From contig OY540812.1 of the NCBI GenBank assembly GCA_961205875.1, positions 6,882,001 through 6,946,000 of the forward strand: a DNA stretch of 64,000 nucleotides. Reading direction: 5' to 3'. Shown here piece by piece: positions 42,283-52,400 of this stretch. This stretch comes from Sialis fuliginosa. Taxonomy: Eukaryota > Arthropoda > Insecta > Megaloptera > Sialidae. Position numbers and translations under genes: made by a program. The number at the start of each line of letters is the position of its first letter. Positions within the stretch are counted from its first letter, which is position 1. Under the pieces are notes generated by a model, which worked only from the letters and a program-made list of their open reading frames with translations, had not been told where the DNA came from and ran no database searches.

Positions 42283-43299
42283 TAATTTTCACAGGTTTGT
42301 TATAGGATATTTTTTTTTCTTACAGTCAATTTATTTTATATTTCTTAAACTAAAATAATTTTATCGACGGTAAAAATTGTTATATTTTTACTCATCTTAC
42401 AACAATAACAAATGTAAATATTTGTATATTTAGTAAATACCTCAATAAAAATATTATTAATTAAATATTAATTTTTTATTAAAAAGTTTTAGTTTAATAA
42501 TGTTAACGTTTATATATACATGTAGGAATTTCCAATTTACCACCTTGAATAAAAAGAAATAAGTTTTTAAGAGTGTTGGATTAAAGTAATTACTTTTAGA
42601 GAAGGTTCAATTTTACGATAGTTATAAAAAATAAAATAAAAATTAGATGGTAGGTAAAATTCTTGATTAGATTTTTAAATGTTGATTAAGAAAGTATTAG
42701 TTTTAAATATTTTACTGAGGACGAATATAGTTTATAATTTTTATTTATGTATTTAATTTGCGAGTAGATATATTTTTATAAATATTCGTTTATAGGAAAT
42801 ATATCTACGAGAGAATAAAACAAGTTAATCAATAAAGCTTGATATATGTTAGATTTTATTTAAAAATAAAAAAACGGAAACCCTATGTTATTTATGAGGC
42901 AAACGTGCTTTACGAAAACCAAACATTTTCTATAATAAATCACCTGTCCTACACCCACCCCAAAAAATGACACATAATTAAAATTATGACAAATCCGTTC
43001 TAATTGTTGTTTAACAACATTAAGATTAAATACTATAATTTTATATAGCGCTCCGTATATAGGGTGGGTTAGGAGCATTTATTTAGTAAAACCACATCAC
43101 AAAAATCAATACCCGTGTACTGGTATCGACTCACGGTCATTTACTTGGTATTTCTTATGATAATCACACGCAACCACTGAGTCTGCGGGCCATATCTTAA
43201 CACAACAATCACTTCAACTCACAAATACACTTTTAATTGTTGCACTAGAAAAATGACTACTTGTTTATTACGTAAAATGTTGGCCCGGTTTTTACACGG

Positions 43300-43450
43300 G
43301 GTGTAATGATAGTGTGATGGTGCGAACACTGACTCGAGACGCGCACGCGCCATCCCCTAGTTCGCGAGAACGACGCTACGCGACGCTGTCATACAGCCCT
43401 CGTTAAGTTAACCCCTAATTGCAGGATTTGCCGGGTGTGTTCTTTTGTGC
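43300..43450. promoter_or_regulatory. CpG-rich patch, candidate upstream promoter or leader
   Basis: In a genome this AT-rich, the stretch with ACTCGAGACGCGCACGCGCC and TTCGCGAGAACGACGCTACG is exceptional. It lies 2.2 kb upstream of the tetraspan start, which needs an upstream non-coding exon. It could equally be part of an unrecognised repeat. Confidence 0.3.
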
Positions 43451-43762
43451 CCGGTGTTTTGTTCTTTGTTAATGTTTCCGATTATCATGATTATGTAGAT
43501 GTATATATGAATGTAATTTTTTCCAGTGACACGTTTTGTTCCCTCTACTTACGATTTACGTAGAAAGAACACTTTCTTTTAAATCAATACTAAATTTTAT
43601 TTACGTACAATTTGAAACAGTATAATATTAAACTATACTAGAGATATTACTAATCATATATACTAAATTATACACTTAAGTACATAATTAATAAATAAAC
43701 AAATATAACAAATTAAATATTGTTCTTATTTATTTAGAAAGAAATTAAATAAGTCCTGGTAC

Positions 43763-43915
43763 CAGAGCCGGCATTATCTAGTCTGGCGCCCTGGGCGAGA
43801 TTTATTTTTCCGCCCTCTCACCCCCTAAAAAAATGTTAAAAAATCACCGAAAATGTCAATTAAAATTGATAAATTAACAAATAAGTTGAATAGTTAATAT
43901 CTCAGCTAATACTTA
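43763..43915 (+). mobile_element. truncated copy of the CAGTGCCGG hAT family
   Basis: CAGAGCCGGCATTATCTAG, then TGGCGCCCTGGGCGAGATTT and AAATCACCGAAAATGTCAAT as at 59483. Similarity ends after ATCTCAGCTAATAC. No right end. Confidence 0.75.
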
Positions 43916-44800
43916 ATTTAGTAAAATATGACCATTTAAGTAATGTAAAAATAAATTGCTTCATCTTCTATATTACCTATAATTGATATCTACCTATGTA
44001 TATACGCAATGATGTATTTGTATATATACTATGTACTCTGTACCTCTGTATAGTCGATTTACCGCTCCCATTTCGGAATATTTTTAATAAAAAAAAATAT
44101 ATATATTTTTGATTTTAGGCGATAACCAAAAAAATATACACTTTTTTGAAGGGGTCGGTAAGCTCTAGCAAATCCGTTTCTTACATTCATATAATTGTGG
44201 CGTAACCAGCAATGGGAGGAAGCTAATTATAGTATATAATATAAATATGTATATTTATCTGTAATCAAAAAAAATCTGCTTACACCTCTGATTCTATCAT
44301 AGTTTTCCATACGTTGCGTTTCTCAACTTTGCGCGCTGAAAACAAGTATGTACTTACTTTAATTACTTCGTTCACCACTTGACCTAATTAAAATTAAAAT
44401 TAAATAATTGTCTAACAATTAATTTTTTTAGTTTATCCTTAAATATTTTTTGGAAAGTCTAGCTTCATATTTAATTTAGGTACTTATTTATTAAAACCAT
44501 AAATATATGTGTAAAATAATTATAAAATTATTTTTTGTTCAGTTTTGTCTTATATTACATTTTTATTATTATGTATTTTATTTAAAAAATATTTTTACTC
44601 TTAATGTTGACGCCACTGGCGTCACTGAAGCAATCTTATTCCATAACCAGTAATTGAAACTTTAATAAGTTTTTAGATTTATGAATTTATTTTAAAATGT
44701 ATTTTTTATTAAAATTGTGAATGTTTCTTTTATTTAATAATATAAAAATATGTTCTTAGTTTCTTTTTCAACAATTTCTTATCGTATAATTCGTATATAC

Positions 44801-45291
44801 CAGTGTTTCTGAAAGTGTGGTACCTGCACTCTTGGTTGTGCATGAAGGCGGTTAAAGGGGTACGCGTAGGGTGACCAGATTTTAGTTTTTGTAAACCCTG
44901 ACATGTAAATGAAGATCCCTTTTTTATTTTATTCTTTTTATTTTTATTTTCATAAAATTTATAAAAAATTTATTACCCTAATTTATTTTTGACGACTTTT
45001 TTTTTAATCGTCACCATTTTTTGCAAAACCCGGAGAAATTATACCAAAACCTTGAGACCGGAGATTCAGTATGTAAACCCTGAGACTCCGGGTCAAAATC
45101 TGAGACCTAATTACCCTAGGTACGCGGTTGAATGTTTAAAAACATTACATCTAGAACTATACGAATTACGAATGTGCTTATAATACCAAGCTCTCGCCTA
45201 AATTATTTTGTAATAATTCGTTCGCCGTACATAAAATAGACAAAATTACAGTTTAAAAAAAAGGATACGCTCGTAAGTTTGGAAAGCACTG
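44801..45291. mobile_element. outer hAT-like element (candidate) holding a second hAT
   Basis: CAGTGTTTCTGAAAGTGTGG at the left resembles the inverse of GTTTGGAAAGCACTG at the right. The flanking octamers do not match, so the boundary is uncertain. A younger hAT (44867-45119) lies inside. Confidence 0.4.
44867..45119. mobile_element. TAGGGTGACC hAT-type MITE with intact target duplication
   Basis: TAGGGTGACCAGATTTTAG to CTGAGACCTAATTACCCTA, flanked by perfect 8-bp GGTACGCG at 44859-44866 and 45120-45127. Confidence 0.88.
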
Positions 45292-45623
45292 ATGGTTGCC
45301 TATATTTACCTGCTTTAAATTTCCAGTGGTTGGCATCGCTGATAAAACAGGTGTGTTTACAAATGAATTGGATGCCACACCTTCTCTGTAATATTACTTT
45401 ATAAAAGTAAATAAAAAGATTTTACTTATACATAGTATGTAGTGTAGTGTATCAAAAATAGTTACACTACTAAACATGTGAGTGGATTTAATTTTTAGTA
45501 TATAAAATATCTAAGCTTAAAAATTAGTTTAAGTAGGGCGCATCATTCAAAAATGACTCATTTTGTATTAATATTATTTACAGACATATTTACATACAAA
45601 AAACAGTCAAACAAGCCCCTACA

Positions 45624-45794
45624 ATGGGTACTCCATCAGTTTATTCTCATGTAACGAGTAGATCTTCAGCGAATCTCCGATCAAGTCGATCTGTCAAATC
45701 ACTTCGAGTGCCTTGGTATCGAAGACCAATTCTTCAAGATGCAGTCTTTTTAGATATACAACGAGCTTCATTATTCACAGCATTTTTTGCTATT
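45624..45794 (+). CDS. tetraspan gene coding exon 1 (residues 1-57)
   Basis: Starts MGTPSVYSHVTSRSSANL, a polar basic tail with many Ser/Arg. WYRRPILQDAVFLDIQRASL leads into the first hydrophobic segment. The donor is ATT|GTATGT, phase 0. Reading through gives a stop three codons later. Confidence 0.87.
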
Positions 45795-47385
45795 GTATGT
45801 AGCTAACTTAAATTTTAAAATTAAAAGTTTTATTGAATATTTATGTTTTCTTTGCAGTTCTTAGCGATATTCACAATAGTGACAGCTATTTTTGATATTT
45901 ATTGTTACTCAATGGCAGTTCCCGGGTCCACACATTATGGATATTATATTCTATCATATCAGTTTGTGTACGTTGGAAATCATCATGGTATGTATAAACA
46001 TTATTTTAAAATTCTTAACTATAACTAAACTTGTATAATTAATTACTATACATTTTTTTACAGTGAGGAACGCGTTAATTGTTTTTGCACTGTTTTCATT
46101 AATTGGAGCAATGGCAGTATTTGTAACGAGCATTTTATTAGCAATAGCCCTAAGAAAGGTAAAAAGTCAATAAAAATAAATCTGTGTACTATAAATTTAA
46201 TATACTTACGTGAATCTTTTTTAGGAATATGAAAAGAAGATTGTTCCTTGGCTAATATGTTTTGCAGCATTTACATTGTTCCGTTTATTTGCATACTTAT
46301 TCTTTTGCATTGTAAATGATATGATATTTGCATACAATGTAATGATGTGTTTATGTTGGACAGTGTTTCTGACTATCAGTATTTATGGATGGGTACTGGT
46401 TTATTCACTATACATAGAATTAATAGATTTGACAAGATTAGAAGATTTGGCACATTTAAGAGTAAGTTATAGTATTACAAATTATACATGCATTTTATAT
46501 TTATTATGTTAATTATTAATTAATATAATATTCAAAAGCAATCATACAATTCTATTTGTAGTTCATTAATATTTTATTTTAATTTGCACTTCAAAAGGTG
46601 GTGGATAGACCGTTGGGTAAGATAATTCACAGACAACGATATTAATGCTTTTGTATTATTGATTTTGCATATTTAAATTTTTTTTTTGTTATTTTTGTAT
46701 AGATGTATTTAAAGATTGGATAATTGCATGTCTAATGCCCAAGAATTTGCTTCAGAGCAAAAGCTAATTAGCTTTTGGTTAACGCTATTTGCTAGGTATT
46801 AAATATAAATGATAACCACTCACAGGCGTAGCTAATGAAATCATAGATGATCTTGACGGATGGGCATTAAGTAGGAGTCAGCTATTTAAAATAAGTACCG
46901 ACAAGTGTACCTCATAAAATGTAAAGCATTAACATTACTATACATTTATTACTATTGCTCTAAAATTCTGAGTAAATTAATAATAATTTGACACCTCGCA
47001 GATAGCATTAACCAAAAACCTTTTCTCGAGCAAATTCTTTATAATATCGGGCATAAATCATTTATTATGATTACTTAATATGTATATTAATGTACCTCAC
47101 ATAAACTTTCATTGCCCTGTTTTTACTACATGTAAAAATTAGTATGTTAGGGTAAAAAAATATTTTCAAAAAAAATTGTTATCCGGAGATAACAAATGTA
47201 TCATGTTATAATTAATTTGTCGTTTCTTTATGATACAATTAAGTTTTGCTGTACATGAAAAAAAATATGTTTTTTTCTGTTTACAGATAGGAACAATGGC
47301 CTCTCTGAATGCATCGACAGCTCAGTCTCTGGCGGGTTCTAGGCCTACGACACCCCACAGCACAGTTTCTACGATGCCTGTTTAA
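45624..47385 (+). CDS. four-pass (tetraspan) membrane protein, complete, 243 residues
   Basis: Five exons (45624-45794, 45858-45987, 46064-46158, 46225-46461, 47287-47385) join in frame with GT-AG introns of 63, 76, 66 and 825 bp. The product has a basic, Ser/Arg-rich N-terminus (to about residue 48) and hydrophobic segments near 50-75, 103-130, 137-161 and 167-195. A short extracellular loop (STHYGYYILSYQFVYVGNHH) lies between the first two segments. The Ser/Thr-rich cytoplasmic tail ends PTTPHSTVSTMPV. Size and topology resemble insect tetraspan proteins such as the Pasiflora group of septate-junction components, but I cannot confirm that by eye. The ATG has A at -3 and G at +4. The acceptor at 45582-45583 makes a 5' UTR exon upstream likely, and the frame stays open to that acceptor. 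It is head-to-head with BRSK and tail-to-tail with the reductase. Confidence 0.88.
45858..45987 (+). CDS. tetraspan gene coding exon 2 (residues 58-100 plus 1 nt)
   Basis: Completes the first membrane helix (FLAIFTIVTAIFDIYCYSM) and encodes the Tyr-rich loop. The acceptor is TTTGCAG and the donor CATG|GTATGT, phase 1. Confidence 0.87.
46064..46158 (+). CDS. tetraspan gene coding exon 3 (residues 101-132)
   Basis: Encodes essentially one membrane helix (ALIVFALFSLIGAMAVFVTS, continuing ILLAIA) ending in LRK. The acceptor is TTTTTTACAG and the donor AAG|GTAAAA, phase 0. Confidence 0.86.
46225..46461 (+). CDS. tetraspan gene coding exon 4 (residues 133-211)
   Basis: Encodes the third and fourth hydrophobic segments with a short INVD-type turn (CIVNDMIFAYN) between them, then a juxtamembrane acidic stretch (YIELIDLTRLEDLAHLR). 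Exactly 79 codons. The donor is AGA|GTAAGT. Confidence 0.87.
46462..47286 (+). other. tetraspan gene intron 4
   Basis: 825 bp, the only long intron of this gene. A short palindrome AGCAAAAGCTAATTAGCTTTTG lies near 46755. No alternative exon could be supported. Confidence 0.7.
47287..47385 (+). CDS. tetraspan gene last coding exon (residues 212-243, stop)
   Basis: Thirty-two codons and TAA. It encodes IGTMASLNASTAQSLAGS and a Thr/Ser/Pro-rich tail ending STMPV. The acceptor is TTTACAG. The exon is more GC-rich than its surroundings and its frame agrees with exon 4. Confidence 0.83.
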   Translation: MGTMASLNASTAQSLAGSRPTTPHSTVSTMPV

Positions 47386-47591
47386 TTAGTAACTATCTAT
47401 TTTATGTAGTAATTGTATTTTATCCGTCCATTTGTATATTATAATTTTTTTAATCGTGATAGTATTTTTAAATATTAAGTACCTATAACTTTTGCTTGAT
47501 TATTTTTACAACAGTGATGTATTTTTTAATAATTTAACTGTGAACTATGACCAAATAATTCAATTTTAGATCTTTATTGCTAAAATTGACA

Positions 47592-47597
47592 AATAAA
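47592..47597 (+). promoter_or_regulatory. probable polyadenylation signal of the tetraspan gene
   Basis: First AATAAA after the stop codon, 207 bp downstream of it and upstream of the hAT element at 47869. It gives a 3' UTR of roughly 220-240 bases if used. Confidence 0.5.
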
Positions 47598-47868
47598 AAA
47601 GGGAGAAGTTTTTAGCATCACTGTTTTACAGCTTAATATTTGATGTATGTTAGCAATATTATATTTTTATAGTAATTACATAATTACATTGTTAAAAAGT
47701 TTAGAAAAGAAGCACAAGCATTTATGATCATGTCATTTGCTAAATTATTTAAGCATTGAAATAAGTTTATACACTCTTAATATTTAGGTAGATTTTGGTA
47801 GATCTGTTCATAAAGAATCATATTCAACTAAAAACTATTAATAGTAATAGTAAACTATATACTATTAT

Positions 47869-48322
47869 CAGTCGCGCCGGAACTTTTTCTGAGGGGGGGA
47901 GGGGGGGGGGGGTATTACAAACCTCAAAAATTAAGCTGACCTCACTTTACTTGGCGTTCTTAAAATTCAAAATTGACTTCAATTTTCTTTAACTTGCTAA
48001 ATATCTTATTTTTGTTAAAATAAAAAAAATTGAATAGAGATACTAACTTTTTATTTCTTTTTGTCTCTGACTAGACTCATAATTACATTTTATAAATTGT
48101 TTGTGAACTTTAACATCAGTTTACAAAAATTAAAGAATTTTTAAGAGTAAAAGAATTACAGAAAACAGATTTTTATAATTGCACGTTGCGTTAAACCCTC
48201 CCTAAATAAACAGGATCAAAATTATTTTTTTTTGGGGGGTGGGGCAAAAAGTAGTCATTACCTTCTCACAAAAAAGTTTAGGGGGTAGTAGCCCCCTCTA
48301 CCCCCCGGCTCCGGCGCCACTG
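47869..48322. mobile_element. hAT MITE with G/C homopolymer runs
   Basis: CAGTCGCGCCGGAAC to GGCTCCGGCGCCACTG, flanked by perfect ACTATTAT (47861-47868 and 48323-48330). Long G run near 47895 and C-rich run near 48295 face each other as part of the inverted ends. Confidence 0.92.
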
Positions 48323-49039
48323 ACTATTATTTAACCTATTTTCTTTTACTATCAAAGCTTAATCAATAATTATAGGTCATTTTTACTCAAGATGTACCTT
48401 TTTTCTGTATTTAAATTGATATAATTTATTTACAGACATAAATTGTGAACAATTGAATAATGCACAATATTTACAATATTATTTATGTACAAATCTTACA
48501 TCTTATTGTTAGAGAAAGTGAGTTAATAACATAATAATTGTTATTATTTGTGTTTACGGTACTATGTAGTATCAGTAATATGTGCCTATGTATTCAGTTT
48601 TAATATTGATTTATTTTTAAGTTATAATATTAAAAAGTTCAAATTCGTCCATTTTTTATAGTAAACGAAAAAATGTATCTCGTATATGAAAATGAATAAC
48701 TATTGTTATATTATCTATATATATTTTATACTAACTTTTTTATTTTATACATAAATACACTATGGAATGAAAATTTATTTTAAAATAAATAAAACATATA
48801 TATACAAAATAAATACATATTTTTTATTTTATATAAAAGTTTTGCAAACAATGTATAAAAATAAATATTAATATTAAATTAAAATATATCAGTCAATCTA
48901 AATCTTATTTGCTAAATATTTTATTTTAAAAGAACACCTATACTTATGCCACTTAAAGCACTAAAAATTTTTAATAACAAAAAAATTATATTTGTTTTCA
49001 AATGTCTTACGAGTCTAATAAATATTTATGTTATATAAT

Positions 49040-49245
49040 CAGTGACGTATTTGTAAATTCTGCAGCTCTGAGCAGACGATTTGCAGCCCCCTTTTAAATT
49101 TTGACTAAAGACCGGGCGAGGACCAAAACATTTTTTTAAAAGTATGAATAATTTGATCATTAATAAGTATAAAAACTTTTATGCCCGGATTTGTCACGCA
49201 CTTCAAAGTTGTCATCTATTTTGCTCTTACATTAATACGCCTCTG
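49040..49245. mobile_element. small hAT MITE downstream of FAR
   Basis: CAGTGACGTATTTGTAAA to TTAATACGCCTCTG, flanked by TATATAAT (49032-49039) and TACATAAT (49246-49253), one mismatch. Confidence 0.8.
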
Positions 49246-49304
49246 TACATAATGATAAAACCCTATTTTAAATAGGTCTAAAATGATTTTTTATCATCAA
49301 GAAT

Positions 49305-49310
49305 TTTATT
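49305..49310 (-). promoter_or_regulatory. probable polyadenylation signal of the FAR gene
   Basis: AATAAA on the minus strand 31 bp past the stop codon, implying a very short 3' UTR that ends before the hAT element at 49040-49245. Confidence 0.5.
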
Positions 49311-49340
49311 ATAAAAGGTTATATTTTTCTATAATTTTAC

Positions 49341-49440
49341 TTAAAATACTAATTGGTAAGCATAATTTAATACGGACCATAGAATTCTTGCAAATATTAA
49401 CAAAGTTATCATTTGTATTGTTTTGTGAAGAATATAAAAC
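49341..49440 (-). CDS. FAR last coding exon (C-terminal membrane segment)
   Basis: Too short to stand out alone. It follows a strong acceptor (TTTTTTTAG), completes Arg503, then reads FYILHKTIQMITLLIFARIL and WSVLNYAYQLVF before TAA. The Tyr-x-Leu-His pattern and the hydrophobic tail are what FARs have at this point, and the phase fits exactly. Confidence 0.86.
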
Positions 49441-52400
49441 CTAAAAAAAGAATTATTTTTTAATTATATAAAAATGGGCTTGCATATTATTTTTTCTTAC
49501 CTGTACCACTTCTTCTTTGCTTCTGGTAAAGTACTTGGATCATCTTTTACAAGATATACTCTTAAACCAAGAATATGTGTTTCGTTATATTCTTCCCAGT
49601 CCAACTGTTTGATATCAAAGAAAAACAATTTTTTATCTGCATCCGATAAAGATTTCCACAAAGATTGAATGTTTCCATTACTAAATTCCCAAGTTCTCGT
49701 TGCAAAATATGATATTACGTCACTAAACTTATTAATTTTTTTGTATATTTTCATCATTCTAGAAAATACAATTTATATACATATAGATATATTTATTTAT
49801 TATAATTATAATAATATTTACTTTGTTTTTTTTCCAATACAGTAGAGCGCCGTATCAACAATAAGTGCAGGTAAAATGTGTAATAAGAATGAATAGAACA
49901 AATGAACCAATTTATATTTATGAACCGAGAAACAGTAATACCAAATGCATCTGACAGTTGGTACTTCCAAACCATATTTTTTATTTTGTTCCAAAAATTC
50001 ACCCCATGTTATTGGATTTTCGCAAGACGAAACGTAGTTAAATACAGGGATATCTGTCGAGTTACTATAAATAAATAAAAATATAAGTAAGTAGAATAAA
50101 TTTAGGTTTAGCGTTTCATCCTCACTTTCTTCTTGTTGTAAGTGAATAAGCGCTAGCTATTAAAGCGCTGACAGTCATGTCTACAGGTACCATATCAGCG
50201 ACTGCATCTTTATCAGCATGTAATGTACGTAGTAAGCCAGTACCAGCACCTACAACTACTCCGGTTGGTCCGTAAACATTATCTATCCAACTTCTTACCG
50301 GTTCTTTATAAGTAGCAATTACTACAAAACGATAAAAAGTTATTAACAAACGTAAAATTTTAAATAGTTTCTGTAATAAAATATACATACTAATTGCTGG
50401 ACGGAATATACAAACTGGTAATCCTTCAGTATTTTCTCTAATAACATTCTCAGCGATAGCTTTAGTAAAAGCGTAAGTATTAGGCCATTTTCCCAGTAGT
50501 CTAAAAATAAAAATATTTAATTATTACAATAAAATTTTCAACAAAAAATTTAGTTAGGTATACTTTGGAGTTATTTCTTCTAAGATTTTATCTGGAGTGT
50601 GTTCGACCATATGAACTAATTTATTTGCACTTATCGGTGGTGTGTATATTTTTTCGTCAATATCTTGTCGTGGACAATTAGCGTACGCTGTCGATACGTG
50701 CACCAAACTACGTAAATGTAAGCAATCCCTAGCAAGGTCCAGCATTTCGTATGTACCCTTAACATTGATTGAAGTTGCTAGTTTCAGTTTTTCATCAAAT
50801 CGTACGGTGGCTGCTGCATGAAATATAACGGATACCTGCAAATTAAAAAAAACTTTGTATTTAGCTCATTCTTATATTGTCTATATTATTATACATATTA
50901 TATATATATATATATTTAATTATCTTTGGTGTAGAGATTATCATATATTCTAATATACTGTTACTGAAATCGTTTAATTTTTTGTTGATGTTTTTATATA
51001 ATATTTTTATCATCCATTAAAATTTGTTAAATGTTTTGAATTTTAATTGTATATCTAATCGAGATCTATAATTTGAGATCAAATCCCGAGTGGTAGCTGC
51101 TCATAGTGTCCAGATATACTGATTATAAATTTACGCTAACGCGAAAAACAGATTTCTGTGCGTTACATCAAGTTTCTGAAATGCCCACCCAGTATCTGGC
51201 CTGAAACTCTAGACGTTATTCACGCCAAAACATTTTTTAAGACCACACTAAACTTCAATGTAATTTTAAAATAAGTAGCATTTTTAAATTTTGAAATTTG
51301 AATATTGTCTCTATCTCTTTAAAGAGAGGAGATATTGAAAAAATATGCATTATTGAATCGCTTGTATTATAAATAAATATGTAAAGGAGCAATCCTATTA
51401 TTTTTCTTACAATTCACCTTGGACAGAGCCCCCTCCTCCATGTTTCAGGGCGAGTGGACCACTTTTCTATTATATATATTTACCTATTTGTAATTATTCG
51501 CTAAAAAGTAAGCTTTTTTGTGAATATTGTATCCAAATTAGCGTATTTTTAGTTACTATTATTATCGCATGTAAGCAATTAAAGATACTAAAGCATGCGA
51601 TTGTAATTATTAAAAAAATTAATAAAAAAAACATAGGTACTACGTGCATTACATAATTATTATTAAAGCTTTGGTCCCCCGCGCCGGATGGTGACGCAAA
51701 TTTCTGCGATTCGCTCGCTTGCGAAGCCTTCAAACTAACACTACACCCTACACACTGAATTTTGTATTAATAATTCAACATTATTTACCATTTTGAGTAT
51801 TCTTTGATAATTTACATTGATGAGTTCAGTGGCGTAGATAGCTTTTTGCCATGGGGGGGATATTATTAGGGCCGTAACTCGGGGGCCCTGAGGCAAGAGG
51901 TGGTTGAAAAGCCCCCAAAATACGCAAACTTAAAAAAAAATTATTATAATTTTGAAATGAATGAACTTTTTTTTTTTGATCATATAGGTATATAAATATA
52001 TAATAGTATTATTAATACTAATACTAAAAAAAAGGTCATTCAATTCAAAACTAAGCAAAAACTGAAGGCCTTTTTTTACTCTTCATTTACCCAATTTTCC
52101 CTATTTTCTATTTACTTTTACTATTTTCTTCATTCTATAAAAGTTTAATAAAATGTCTTGGACTTTTCTTATGAAGTAGACTCAAGGGGGGGATTGATCA
52201 CCTTAATCCCCCCCTATCTACGCTACTGGATCAGTTCAAAAGTCGTTTTCGGGTCACGCAATTAAAATAAGTTAGTTTAGTCAGCGCGAACGAATCGCGT
52301 CTCGCATCAGAAATATTAGACGAATGGTTTTCAACAATAAGAATTTGTTAAAACCTATTTAAGAAACAGATTTGCAAAAATACAAGCGTTTCAGAGGCAT

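Larger units (their letters stand above)
34843..45583. other. intergenic region between head-to-head BRSK and tetraspan genes
   Basis: No open frame or spliced exon could be supported. It holds the elements and repeats listed separately. 34897-34924 has a short palindromic GATGGCGC / GCGCCATC pair inside the probable BRSK leader or promoter. 38400-38500 is an AT microsatellite-rich stretch. Confidence 0.6.
47386..49340. other. tail-to-tail gap between tetraspan and FAR genes
   Basis: Holds the tetraspan 3' UTR, two hAT MITEs, and otherwise AT-rich sequence (48330-49030) with a 48770-48870 run of A/T. No gene. Confidence 0.7.

Noticed and set aside
42860-43450. Possible long terminal repeat or retroelement end near the CpG-rich patch
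   Set aside because: No paired repeat, primer-binding site or polypurine tract was seen in the window, so it is left as an unassigned CpG-rich patch.
46580-46620. Possible micro-exon in tetraspan intron 4 (GTGGTGGATAGACCGTTGG followed by GTAAG)
   Set aside because: There is no pyrimidine tract at the acceptor and insertion would not keep a sensible phase.
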